This document shows positions 54,728 to 63,112 of a stretch of DNA of 64,000 bases, in pieces. Position 1 is the first letter of the stretch; every line of letters begins with the position of its first letter. Position numbers and translations under genes: made by a program. Under the pieces are notes generated by a model. That model made no database searches. It worked only from the letters and a program-made list of their open reading frames with translations, and was not told where the DNA came from. The stretch spans positions 131,501-195,500 of the forward strand of contig CALSOO010000008.1 in the NCBI GenBank assembly GCA_943787985.1, given 5' to 3'. The stretch comes from an uncultured Paracoccaceae bacterium (GTDB taxonomy: Bacteria; Pseudomonadota; Alphaproteobacteria; Rhodobacterales; Rhodobacteraceae).

Positions 54728-55302
54728 CTAACGCATGAAAACAAAGACCCACTGGCGCACGATCCAAAGCTCGGCGCACATCAAAAGGGCAACCAGTCCC
54801 AGCGCCCAAAACGGAATTGACCTGCGGTAGAGCGCAAACGTCGCGCCTGCAGCCGCCACGGCCTCTATCGGGGCCATCCACCCTGCCCCGTGCGCGCGGT
54901 CCCAATAGCTTATCGGACTTTCAAAAACCCATCGCGTCAGAGGCCAAAAATGCGAACGGCCGTCATCATGGTGTAACGGGAAATCCAACGCCAGATGCAA
55001 CAATGCCGCCCACACAGCGCGACACCCCAGTCCTTGCGCTGCCACACAGCGACCAAAAGCAAAGCGCCCCAGACAAAAAACGAGTTATCGACGGCAAAGA
55101 TGCCCTGCCAAAGGTCTGAAAAATAGAGTTCCCCAAACACCCGTTCTGGCGCCATCCCCAAAACGAAAAGGGAAACGCCGCCAAGCAGGTAAAGCGACAG
55201 ATCGGGCAGCATTGCCCCTACAAAGGCGGCAGACAGGATACGGGAACTTCCTGGCCGGCCAAAAACAGCTGCCCCAAGCAAAAGATGGGCGGGTGTATTC
55301 AT
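54728..55302 (-). pseudogene. Membrane protein, YdjM/DUF457-like, broken by one frameshift
   Basis: The first part from ATG 55302 reads MNTPAHLLLGAAVFGRPG, GAMLPDLSLYLLGGVSLFVLG, ELYFSDLWQGIFAVDNSFFVWG and KDWGVALC, then loses homology near 55010. Another frame supplies WAALLHLALDFPLHHDDGRS and HFWPLTRWVFESPISYWDRAHGAG, continuing to 54728. Joined, the two parts give about 190 residues with four membrane spans and the HDD motif of a conserved Rhodobacteraceae membrane protein. A single missing base at about 55008-55015 (near GCCGCCC) explains it. Whether this is a real mutation or a sequence error cannot be told here. Confidence 0.7.
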
Positions 55303-55347
55303 AATGTATAGCGTGCGGGCAAACGGATGTAGCAGCCGACCCGCGCG

Positions 55348-56268
55348 CTATTCCAGCTCTTGAGCCGCCAAAGCGCGGTGAATTTCGCGGCGCACCAGCT
55401 TGCGGACATTGCGTGTGATCCGTTCCCCCAAAGCCCCTTGAAGTTCTTCGCGCACGATATCGCTGACCATGCCCCGCAGCGTTTCCTCATCAAGAACATC
55501 GCTGACATCGCCAAGCCCTTCATCTACAGCGTCCAAGGCCGCGTCGATGACTTCTGGTTCGGGTTCTTCCCAAGACATCTTGGCGTCTTCGGTCCCTGAA
55601 TAGTCACTGTCCCCCGTATCGTCGGGTTCCCATTGATCGTCGCGTTTGCCAATAACAGCTTCCAGAGCAGCAATCTTGGAACTCAAAGTTTGAGACCTGA
55701 CTTCCTCTGCGAAAGGCACAGCGCGTTCCATCAATTCGGCCTCAACGACGCCATCATTGTCGCCAACGTTGAGCGGTTCTTGAGGTTGAGCCATGTGATC
55801 CAGCGGCTCGGGGGATGGCGTTGACGCTTCTGCTTGCTCATCGCTGGTCTCGAGAGTGTTGTCTGCGTTCGGATCCAAATCTTCAGAAGAATGTTCTTCT
55901 GCATCGTGGTCACGGCCTTCAGAAAGAGGTTCTGCGTCGGATGCGGCCTCCTCGACGGGTGGCCAGTCCGCAAATTGCGGGGCCTCGTCTGCGTCGGGTG
56001 TCGCATAGGGTGTTTCCAAAATCAGCGCTTCGGGCGCCTCTTCCTGCACAGCCTCTTCTTCAGCTACTGTAAAAGGGGCCTCATCGCCCGACTGTTCGGA
56101 CAGTTCATCATCTGTAACATCTGTGACGCGCAACGCTGGTGTCAGGACCAAACGGTCCTGTGGCGCAGGGGCCTGCGCGGCCTGCGTTGGACGGTGGTCT
56201 TCAGAAACCAGTCGGCGGATAGACGATAGGACATCTTCCACCTCCACGTTAGTGACAGGATTTGACAT
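55348..56268 (-). CDS. PopZ-like acidic scaffold protein
   Basis: About 306 residues. It has the three-part layout of PopZ-type polar organisers: a short N-terminal helix (VEDVLSSIRRLVSED, residues 10-24), a long low-complexity linker rich in Glu, Asp, Ala and Pro (about 40-225), and a C-terminal helical region (LRGMVSDIVREELQGALGERITRNVRKLVRREIHRAL). In Caulobacter and relatives popZ belongs to the neighbourhood of valS and outer-membrane/efflux genes; here it is next to tolC. PopZ would form a polar condensate. The assignment rests on architecture, so moderate confidence. Confidence 0.68.
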   Translation of the reverse strand: MSNPVTNVEVEDVLSSIRRLVSEDHRPTQAAQAPAPQDRLVLTPALRVTDVTDDELSEQSGDEAPFTVAEEEAVQEEAPEALILETPYATPDADEAPQFADWPPVEEAASDAEPLSEGRDHDAEEHSSEDLDPNADNTLETSDEQAEASTPSPEPLDHMAQPQEPLNVGDNDGVVEAELMERAVPFAEEVRSQTLSSKIAALEAVIGKRDDQWEPDDTGDSDYSGTEDAKMSWEEPEPEVIDAALDAVDEGLGDVSDVLDEETLRGMVSDIVREELQGALGERITRNVRKLVRREIHRALAAQELE

Positions 56269-56340
56269 TGTATTTCCACTACTTGCCTCACGCGCACAGT
56301 ACAACGTGCCTGAGATTCGGACAACAGGTGCTTAAAAATG

Positions 56341-57777
56341 TTAGTCTTTTTGTAATGCGCGCAAAACCCGGTCCAATTTTTGACCTTGTTTGCTCTTCAC
56401 CGCGACACCATCTTTCACCAAATTGTAGTAGGCTTCGGCATCATATTCCTGAACGGGGAGCTTCAGGTTTTTGGCCGTGAGCTGCCCGAGAGAGGCCAAA
56501 ACAGTGTAGGCTGCGATGTATTGGCTGGTCTGCGCCGTGATCCTTGCGGCTTCGGCATCGAGCAATTCCTGCTCCGCATCAAGCACATCCAGAGTCGTGC
56601 GCGCACCAAGCGTTGCTTCCTCGCGCACGCCCCGGAATGCCACGCGGGCCGCACGGATTTGGCGCACGCTGGCCTCAAGGCTGGCGCTTGCTATGCTCAC
56701 ATCCGCCAACGCGTTACCAACATCCTGTTGGATGTTATGACGTGTAATGTGAAGCCCAGCACGCGCGGCATCGCGTGTTGCCATGCTTCTGCGCACAGCT
56801 GATGACAACCGCCCGCCTTGGTAAATCGTGCCCTGCGCTGTCACACCTACTGAGGCGTCGCTGTTCGTGGTCACTGTCCCAAGGTTGTTGGTGGCGCCCA
56901 ACGTCCCTTCAAGGGTCAAGGTCGGGCTCATCGCGCCCTCGGAGGCCTGAATATCAAACTCTGCTGCCGCAACCTGATGCTGGACTTCAAGCATGGCCGG
57001 ATGCTGGCGCACCGCGACACCCTTTGCGCGGTCAAGGTTCGTATCTATTTTTGGAACCCGCGCAGGTGCAGCCAGACGGCCCGGCTTTTTGCCGACAACA
57101 TTGCGATACTCTTCGATTGCCTGAAGCCGTTGGCCTTCCGCTGTTGCAAGACCACTGCGTGCTTGGGCCAAACGCGCTTCGGCCAATGCAACGTCGGTGC
57201 GCGTGATTTCGCCAACCTCAAAGCGGTCACGGGCGGCCCGCAATTCTTGCGTCAACAGTCGCAGGTTGTTCTGGCGCAAGGCCACAATCTCACCTGCTTG
57301 ACGCAGGTTCATATAAGCATTCACAGCGCGCAACAGGACGAGTTGTTCAAACCCGATCAAGCCGGCGCGTGCCGCCAATACAGTTTCGCGGGCCGCATTG
57401 ATCCGCGCGGCAGATGCACCGCCATCATACAGCAACAGGCTCGCATTCAGCCTGACAATAACCTGATTGTTGTACCCACGGTTGACGGTTGTTCCAAACA
57501 GCGCACTGCTGGAGCGTGATTTGGCATATCGCCTGCGTGCAGTGGCCGTCCATGTCAAAACCGGTTGCAATGCAGCTGCGGCGGATGCGACGTCTTCATC
57601 GGCGGCGCGCAACAAAGCGCGATTTTGATCCAGCAACCCGCTGTGGTTATATGCACCCGTCAAGGCGTCGGCCAAAGTGTCCGCCTGCGCGACAACTGCC
57701 GGCATCATAACCGCGCACACCATGGCCAACCGTACAACGCGGCGTCCTTTTTGCGTCACATTTGCAAATACACCCAT
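56341..57777 (-). CDS. tolC: TolC-family outer-membrane efflux protein
   Basis: A 478-residue protein with a signal peptide (VVRLAMVCAVMMPAVVAQAD). It consists of two OEP repeats: TLADALTGAYNHSGLLDQNRALLRAADEDVASAAAALQPVL and QQDVGNALADVSIASASLEASVRQIRAARVAFRGVREEATLGARTTLDVLDAEQELLDAE style helices, the latter with the typical GxRTxLDVLxAExxL. It forms the outer-membrane trimer of efflux or type I secretion systems. ATG 57777 follows GGGGGACG. No inner-membrane partners are adjacent. Confidence 0.92.
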   Translation of the reverse strand: MGVFANVTQKGRRVVRLAMVCAVMMPAVVAQADTLADALTGAYNHSGLLDQNRALLRAADEDVASAAAALQPVLTWTATARRRYAKSRSSSALFGTTVNRGYNNQVIVRLNASLLLYDGGASAARINAARETVLAARAGLIGFEQLVLLRAVNAYMNLRQAGEIVALRQNNLRLLTQELRAARDRFEVGEITRTDVALAEARLAQARSGLATAEGQRLQAIEEYRNVVGKKPGRLAAPARVPKIDTNLDRAKGVAVRQHPAMLEVQHQVAAAEFDIQASEGAMSPTLTLEGTLGATNNLGTVTTNSDASVGVTAQGTIYQGGRLSSAVRRSMATRDAARAGLHITRHNIQQDVGNALADVSIASASLEASVRQIRAARVAFRGVREEATLGARTTLDVLDAEQELLDAEAARITAQTSQYIAAYTVLASLGQLTAKNLKLPVQEYDAEAYYNLVKDGVAVKSKQGQKLDRVLRALQKD

Positions 57778-57829
57778 CACGTCCCCCGAACCTGAATTTC
57801 CCGGACACATTCTGTGTCCAAACTTGCTT

Positions 57830-58483
57830 TCACAATTGGAATTGGCTGTGCTTTTCAAAGCCTGGCAGCACAGGCGCACCTGCATTGAAAGAAAGGCGCC
57901 ACGACAATCTGCCATCAATTTTATAGCCAACGCGCACTTCACCCAAAGCGCCGTTCATGAACAAAGCTCCGATTCGACCACCGTCTTTCAGCTGATCCAA
58001 TATCGTTTCCGGAACGTGATCTACCCCACCCTCGATAACGATAACGTCATAAGGACCGTGCTCTGGGGCGCCGTCCGTCAGGGTACCGGCATGTGGTACG
58101 ACATTGTCGATGCCTGCATTGCTCCACGCTTCCTGGGCTTCAGCTGCAAAAGTCTCGTCTTCTTCAAGGGCCACAACAGCCTCGGCCATATGTGCAATGA
58201 CGGCGGAAGAATACCCGTATGCCGGGCCGATATCGAGGACCAACTCGTTGTTCGAAATATCCAACGCATCAAGCAATTTCGCCAAAGTGCGCGGCTCCAA
58301 TACAACCCGCCCGTCCCCCAATTCGAGGTTCTCGCCCATATAGGCAGCTTCGCGTTGGGCACGCGGCACAAAGTCTTCGCGTGCGACTGTCAGCATCGCG
58401 TCGATAATCGTGAACTTGGTCACATCAGAAGGGCGCACCTGCGTATCGACCATCATAGTGCGGCGTGTGGTAAAATCTGTCAT
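57830..58483 (-). CDS. pcm: Protein-L-isoaspartate O-methyltransferase
   Basis: A 217-residue Pcm-like SAM methyltransferase that repairs isoaspartyl residues. MVDTQVRPSDVTKF starts the fold, with VPRAQREAAYMGENLELGDGRVVLEPRTLAKLLDAL (substrate loop) and VLDIGPAYGYSSAVIAHMAEAVVALEED as SAM motif. The glycine motif is GPAYGYSS where classical Pcm has GTGSGY, a change usual in the alphaproteobacterial variant beside tolC. It precedes tolC by 53 bases on the same strand, so pcm-tolC is likely an operon. Confidence 0.85.
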   Translation of the reverse strand: MTDFTTRRTMMVDTQVRPSDVTKFTIIDAMLTVAREDFVPRAQREAAYMGENLELGDGRVVLEPRTLAKLLDALDISNNELVLDIGPAYGYSSAVIAHMAEAVVALEEDETFAAEAQEAWSNAGIDNVVPHAGTLTDGAPEHGPYDVIVIEGGVDHVPETILDQLKDGGRIGALFMNGALGEVRVGYKIDGRLSWRLSFNAGAPVLPGFEKHSQFQL

Positions 58484-58628
58484 ATCACTAAACTCATCCG
58501 TTCAGAATCCGGTTGGTCCAGATGTGGCACATCTGGTGATGGGGAGCAACGTAAGGATAGTGCAAAATGAGCGGAGATGCACTTGCAGGCAAGAAACAGA
58601 TAAGTTAGGAGCGTCCCACACCACCGGC

Positions 58629-58702
58629 GGCGAGTTGGTAGAGTGGTTATGCAGCGGATTGCAAATCCGTGTACACCGGTTCGATTCCGGTACTCGCCTC
58701 CA
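58629..58702 (+). tRNA. tRNA-Cys (GCA)
   Basis: A 74-base tRNA with acceptor stem GGCGAGT (58629-58635) paired with ACTCGCC (58692-58698), a T loop in GGTTCGATTCCGG, an anticodon loop TTGCAAA with anticodon GCA at 58661-58663, and the CCA end encoded (58700-58702). It is followed 67 bases later by a truncated tyrosine recombinase in the orientation expected of an element integrated at the tRNA 3' end. Confidence 0.96.
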
Positions 58703-58769
58703 TATCCCTCAAAATCAATGACATAGCTTTCATAATTTCAAGTGTGACACAAAGTGGGACACATGACCT

Positions 58770-59759
58770 ATGAAACTGTCATCATATCTAAGTCGCTCCA
58801 GACATGGGGTTTATTACTTTCGTTGGCCGATACCGGATCAAGGCAAAGGCCATAGGAGATGTATTAGGACTTCTTTAAGGACTAAGTGCCCAGATCGTGC
58901 AGGTGCTATAGCAAGATACCTAGCATCAAGTGGGATTCTATTTAAGGACAACAAAGACTTGGCTAGATTGAGGCAAGATCAGATACGCGAACTTGTGGGT
59001 ACATACTTCAAAGCCCAACTTGAGCAGTATCTTGAGTGGCACAACAACCGTGGATTTACAGCAAACGCTATGGAAGACATGCGTTGGGAACGGACCTATC
59101 ATGAATTAGCAGTTGAAGACGGGAAGCCATATCTCCCGTACTTACCGCAAGCACGGTTTCAACGAAAAATGGGCGTTTCAGACATGGATTGGTCTGACAG
59201 CCAGCCTCGGATTGATCTAGAACTTCATCGTGGGCGCAGGGATATGCTCACAGCCGCTCTGGACGCCGCTGAGGGCGCTACCGACTACCCGTTTGTGAAC
59301 ACGTCGCAAGCGGTGTCAGCGACGCCAGAATCGCTCTCCTCGCCCCTCGGAGGGGCCATAGATGATTTCATGTCGGAACATTCTCGCCAATGGCCAGATA
59401 AGACCACAAATCAGGTTCGCGCTTACTTGGGAATTTTGATTGAGTTCTTCGGCCCAGACCGCTTGCTTGGCGACATCACGAAGAAAGATGCGAGTGATGT
59501 TAAGAAGCTATTGTTGCAGCTACCAGTTAGCCGAAACACAAAGCCAGCATTGAAGGCGATGACACTTCAAGAGGTGATCAAGGTTGCCAATCAGAGGTGT
59601 ATCTCGCCCAAAACAATCAACAGCCACATCGATACCTTTCGTCGGTTCTTCGATTGGGCCGAGAGACATGATCTAGCACCTCACAAGTTGTTTGTTGGGA
59701 TGAAAGTTCCAAACCTGCCCTTAAGATCCGTTGGACCCATTTGGGCGCATGCTTGTTAA
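58770..59759 (+). pseudogene. Truncated tyrosine recombinase (tRNA-Cys integrase)
   Basis: 329 residues: MKLSSYLSRSRHGVYYFRWPIPDQ start typical of DUF6538-type phage/ICE integrases, a long N-terminal part and an SAM-like core-binding domain (TNQVRAYLGILIEFFGPDRLLGDI ... HIDTFRRFFDWAERHDLAPH). The catalytic domain with the Arg, His-x-x-Arg and Tyr is missing: coding similarity ends near KLFVGMKVP, at about 59718, after which it reads antisense of another integrase. The gene is AT-richer than its neighbours. It is a scar of an element inserted at tRNA-Cys and later deleted. Confidence 0.8.
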
Positions 59760-60294
59760 ACTGAGCGAAGTCGCCGCTCGTCCAGATAATTTCGGTACGG
59801 TTCGATTGATAGAGCTTCTTAAGCTTATGGCAGTGGTGCTCTTTGAGCTTCCCCTCTTCTACCGCCCAATTTAAAACGCGCGTCGCATGTGTGCCCGCCA
59901 TGTCGTGCTGCTTGGGCGAATGAAGCCATTTCTTGCGCCAATTGTTCACTTCGCCTCTTGAAGCGCGCTCTTCGAACATTGCGATGGGATCCGCCCCGAA
60001 CTCCTCGCGAAAAAATTCCAGCCACTTTCGAATATCTGCTTTGGACCGCTCGGCTTTGGGCAAAGACGCACTGGAGAGAAAATCGTCGACCAAATGGGTC
60101 GTCAGATATTCGGCAGGACTGATCGGCATGCCACACTGTGAAAAGGCATGAAAAAATTCTGGATCTTTAGGGTTTGGCTCTTTTCCTTCCGAAAACTTGG
60201 GACCACCTCGCCATGCGTAGAAATGATATCGAACACCAGATACGACTTTGCGTCGGACACGGTGAACCCCTTTGGGTACGCCAAAACCGTCCAT
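59617..60294 (-). pseudogene. Truncated tyrosine recombinase, inverted relative to the first
   Basis: A second integrase on the minus strand, 225 codons from ATG 60294. The N-terminus GVHRVRRKVVSGVRYHFYAWRGGPKF and the core-binding region (EYLTTHLVDDFLSS ... FFREEFGADP) and KLYQSNRTEIIWTSGDFAQFNKHAPKWVQRILRAG match the phage-integrase family up to the start of the catalytic domain. The last ~35 codons (59617-59725) read antisense to the first integrase and have no homology. The catalytic Arg/His/Tyr residues are absent. Coding ends at about 59725. Confidence 0.75.
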
Positions 60295-60848
60295 TTGGTC
60301 GTTCTATCCGAGCCCACGTGGAATCAGGCACTTGGCTGTGACAAAACCCTCTGGCAAAACGTTTACTGTTTTGGCAGGTTTCTGACCGTCGGTTCGTGTC
60401 TGATGTCGGAGGGGGCAAAATCCCACAATAATGTCTAAGCAGCCATTGGTGTTCTGCGCAGCGAAGGTTCCCGAAGAGCCCACACCGTGAATTGGTTTTT
60501 TGTGCTGCGCGCGCACGCAGCGCGAAAATTGCGGCAAGCGCAAAAAATCTCATGCTGCCATGCGGCGGGATAACCGGCCATTCGTTCACTGCGCAGCGAA
60601 GAAATCTTCCCCCAATTCACAGATCGCGGGACTTTTCTGCCGTTTATTAGGCCCATTTCTATTTCCATTTTGAGACTATTGAGCGTCCTTTTAATTCGAA
60701 TTCTGAGGTAATCGAGACGTCTGTCGCCTTCTGATATTTGGTGTCTGACCATTAGTAGGACATCAATTCGAGCCTCAAAATGATTGTAGTAACGGCATAA
60801 TACCACTCCCTCCCCGATTACTGGTAAGCATTATTCAGAGGAGAAAAC
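60295..60848. other. About 550 bases without a recognisable gene
   Basis: Only short, unmatched frames are seen. It contains two copies of CTGCGCAGCGAAG (60454-60466 and 60589-60601), each preceded by a GCCATT-type stretch. Similar short pieces recur between genes in Rhodobacteraceae as I recall them. The region probably is decayed island sequence. No promoter is clear except that the VOC gene begins at 60849. Confidence 0.5.
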
Positions 60849-61244
60849 ATGGCCAAACTTGTACACAGTATGATCCGGGTTCTGAATGAAGCGGTGTCAG
60901 TCCAATTCTATTACGATACCTTTGAGTTAGAGGTCGTGGACCGGCTAGACTTTGAGAGCTTCACGCTCATCTACATGGCCCTTCCAACGTCTACGTTTGA
61001 ACTTGAACTTACCGTCAATAAGAGCCGCGATACGCCATATGATCTGGGCGATGGCTATGGCCATCTGGCTATCGTCGTGGACAATCTTGAAGAGGCTCAT
61101 GCTACTGCCGCCAAAGCCAACTCCATCCCGGGTGACATTGTGGATTTCCGCCCCGGTGGAGAGCGCGTCGCGAGGTTCTTTTTTATTAAAGATCCTGACG
61201 GTTACCAAATAGAAGTCATCGAAAAAGGCGGGCGGTTCGCCTGA
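60849..61244 (+). CDS. VOC-superfamily (glyoxalase I-like) protein
   Basis: A 131-residue vicinal-oxygen-chelate protein. VHSMIRVLNEAVSVQFYYDTFELEVVDRLDFESFTLIYM makes the first beta-alpha-beta-beta-beta module; GDGYGHLAIVVDNLEEAHATAAK the second, ending in FFFIKDPDGYQIEVIEK, with metal-binding His and Glu in the usual positions. Length matches lactoylglutathione-lyase-type proteins. AGGAG lies before the ATG. Genes 60849-61982 are all plus-strand with gaps of 20-30 bases, so they form a small operon. Confidence 0.85.
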   Translation: MAKLVHSMIRVLNEAVSVQFYYDTFELEVVDRLDFESFTLIYMALPTSTFELELTVNKSRDTPYDLGDGYGHLAIVVDNLEEAHATAAKANSIPGDIVDFRPGGERVARFFFIKDPDGYQIEVIEKGGRFA

Positions 61245-61274
61245 CCTAATAAGCCAAAATGAAAGGGAGGAACT

Positions 61275-61589
61275 ATGCTTTACAGACTCGATTTTACCGT
61301 GGAGTACGATGAAACTATGGCACAGCAGGGTTTGCTTGGTGTCTGGGCTGAGGAGGCGAATGCTGCTTTGGGAGCGAAGTCAGCAGGCGTCGTTGTTGAT
61401 CTTTGGAAAGTCGTGGGAGAGCGCAAAGTGCTTGTGATAGCCGATGTGGAAACCCCCGATGACCTTGATCGCATTCTGTTTGATCTTCCGATCATGCAAA
61501 AGATGGGGCACCTTGTTCAGGTAGATGTAAAATCTCTTCGCCGTTACGAGGATTTTGCGGAAGACGTGAAAGAGCGTCTAGGCCGCTGA
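61275..61589 (+). CDS. Muconolactone isomerase-like (CatC-family) protein
   Basis: A 104-residue protein of the muconolactone delta-isomerase fold: MLYRLDFTVEYDETM, EEANAALGAKSAGVVVDLWKVVGERKVLVIADVETPDDLDRILFDLPIMQKMG and DVKSLRRYEDFAEDV. The DELxxLLxxLP-like DDLDRILFDLPIM is the hallmark. True CatC acts in the catechol branch of the beta-ketoadipate pathway; catA/catB are absent, so the substrate may differ. GGGAGG precedes the ATG (AAAGGGAGG). It follows the VOC gene by 30 bases. Confidence 0.8.
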   Translation: MLYRLDFTVEYDETMAQQGLLGVWAEEANAALGAKSAGVVVDLWKVVGERKVLVIADVETPDDLDRILFDLPIMQKMGHLVQVDVKSLRRYEDFAEDVKERLGR

Positions 61590-61610
61590 CCAAAAAAGGG
61601 AGACGTCCGC

Positions 61611-61982
61611 ATGTGTCAATTGTTCATAGATGCAGACCCAGCGCTTTGGGCGTCTCACACACGATCATTTCGAATGGATGGGATGGTAACAAGCGTTCGG
61701 TTGGAAGAGATGTTTTGGCGCACGCTTGAAACAATCGGAGACCGGGACGATTTGTCAGTCCCCCAGCTATTGCATCGCCTTTACAATGAAAGCTTGGATG
61801 CGGGTCACGATGTCGGAAATTTCACGTCCTTTTTGCGGGTCTGCTGTTTGAGATTTCTTGATCTTCAGTTGCGCGGCCTTATCCCAAGTGAGGCTCGCGT
61901 GAAGCTATCTCAGCTTCCCGCCAGTGATATCCTTTCACTTGAGACCATTGAGCGTTCGAAAGCCAAGCCAAGATTAACATAG
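61611..61982 (+). CDS. Ribbon-helix-helix (RHH_4) protein
   Basis: A 123-residue small regulator-like protein. VTSVRLEEMFWRTLETIGDRDDLSVPQLLHRLYNE matches the RHH_4 (PF13467-like) core, followed by GNFTSFLRVCCLRFLDLQLRG. N-terminal ten residues are MCQLFIDADP. It may bind DNA, perhaps the promoter of this cassette. It is 21 bases after the isomerase-like gene. GGGAG precedes the ATG. Confidence 0.72.
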   Translation: MCQLFIDADPALWASHTRSFRMDGMVTSVRLEEMFWRTLETIGDRDDLSVPQLLHRLYNESLDAGHDVGNFTSFLRVCCLRFLDLQLRGLIPSEARVKLSQLPASDILSLETIERSKAKPRLT

Positions 61983-62139
61983 AAGTATGTTTACAATGCC
62001 GCTCTAAAAGAAGCCGCCATTGGAGCAATCACTCAGCATTGCTCCATTTGGGCTCGTAGCGGCCTTACGCACCGGCAGAAATACCGCATTCAAAGCGCGT
62101 CTGAGAACGGCCATTCAACCCGATGCTATGTTCTGGTCG

Positions 62140-63002
62140 TTAGCGCTGTTCTGACGCTTGGGCATGGAGGGAGGGTTGGAGGGCGTAGCCGCCGTGCACG
62201 CTCAATTGCAGCATCGCCTCAACCATGTCGTCGCGCGCGACATCATCGCGCAAAGCCCCTAAGGTCACGTTGTCCACCCATGCTTGGGTGTTGCCCATCG
62301 TCGCCAACATGCTCAGCGTGACCAACGCCTTTGTCCGCGCATCCAAGCCATCGCGCGTCATAATATCGCCGTAGGCATAGCTGGTCAGGATTTTCACAAA
62401 GGCTGGTTTTTGACGGTGAGCCCTTCGAGTTCGGCCAAACCGCCTTCGGTGTTGGCGATCATGTACCGTGCGCCCATCAAGTAACGCTCGGTACCGTCGT
62501 CTGTGGCTACTGGAACCGGCGCAATCGTGATGCCGCGGTCTTTTAATGCGTTGCGGATTTTACCAGTTGTGTTGATCGCCGACGGAAAACCGCGCACCGC
62601 GATAGCGATAAAACACATCTCTAGCAGGGCCTCGGGTTCGCCGCCAAGGTTCAGAAAGGCGTTGATGTGGTCATTGTTCAGTTGGGTATAGTTTCCGGCG
62701 GTCATCAGACTGGCGATCACGATGGCTTCTTTGGTGACCGGATCAAGGGTGTCACGGACCATGACATCGCCAAAAACATGTTCGACGTAAAGTCCTGCCA
62801 CATCAGGTGATATTTCGGCCAAAGTGGCTAAAGACGTATTGCCCCCGAGACTGTTTAACAACGCCAGCCCGATGTCATAGCGTACAGATGCGGATTGCGC
62901 CTGCGCACCACTGGCGGCCGTCAGGGCAACACCGGCAGTAACGACCGTTGTAATCTTCATGAAATCGCGACGCGACGCGGTGTTTTGGGTCTTAGTTTTC
63001 AC
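62140..63002 (-). pseudogene. Two-domain carboxymuconolactone-decarboxylase-like protein, broken by one frameshift
   Basis: ATG 63002 opens a Tat signal (SRRDFMKITTVVTAGVALTAASGAQA) and a first CMD domain (SPDVAGLYVEHVFGDVM, LDPVTKEAIVIASLMTAGNYTQLNNDHINAFLNLG). The second domain starts in this frame but ends at TGA 62394-62396. Another frame continues it: PAFVKILTSYAYGDIM, GLDARTKALVTLSMLATMGNTQAWVDNVTLGALRDD to 62140. Aligned with repeat one (SPDVAGLYVEHVFGDVM), the shifted frame matches to the Pro before KILTS, so the break lies in the A5 run 62407-62411 (plus strand T5). One more base restores a protein of about 285 residues. Confidence 0.8.
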
Positions 63003-63112
63003 GTTAAATCCTCCCAGATTTTGGTTAAACTTCAGGCCCGGAAAAAGGCTCCCCCTTTGGTCGTTTGGTCATTTGGCCCGCACAGCAGCAAGGGCCAAAG
63101 GTCGCTTGTTTT

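Noticed and set aside
57803..57819. GGACACA/TGTGTCC hairpin between pcm and tolC
   Set aside because: No T-run; genes are probably co-transcribed.
62395..62397. GTG start overlapping the upstream TGA, as in coupled genes
   Set aside because: It lies inside a repeated CMD domain; homology extends upstream of it in the same frame, so a frameshift is more likely.
62406..62412. C AAA AAC as a -1 slippery heptamer
   Set aside because: The canonical form needs three identical bases first; no downstream stem-loop was evident. Left as a weak alternative.
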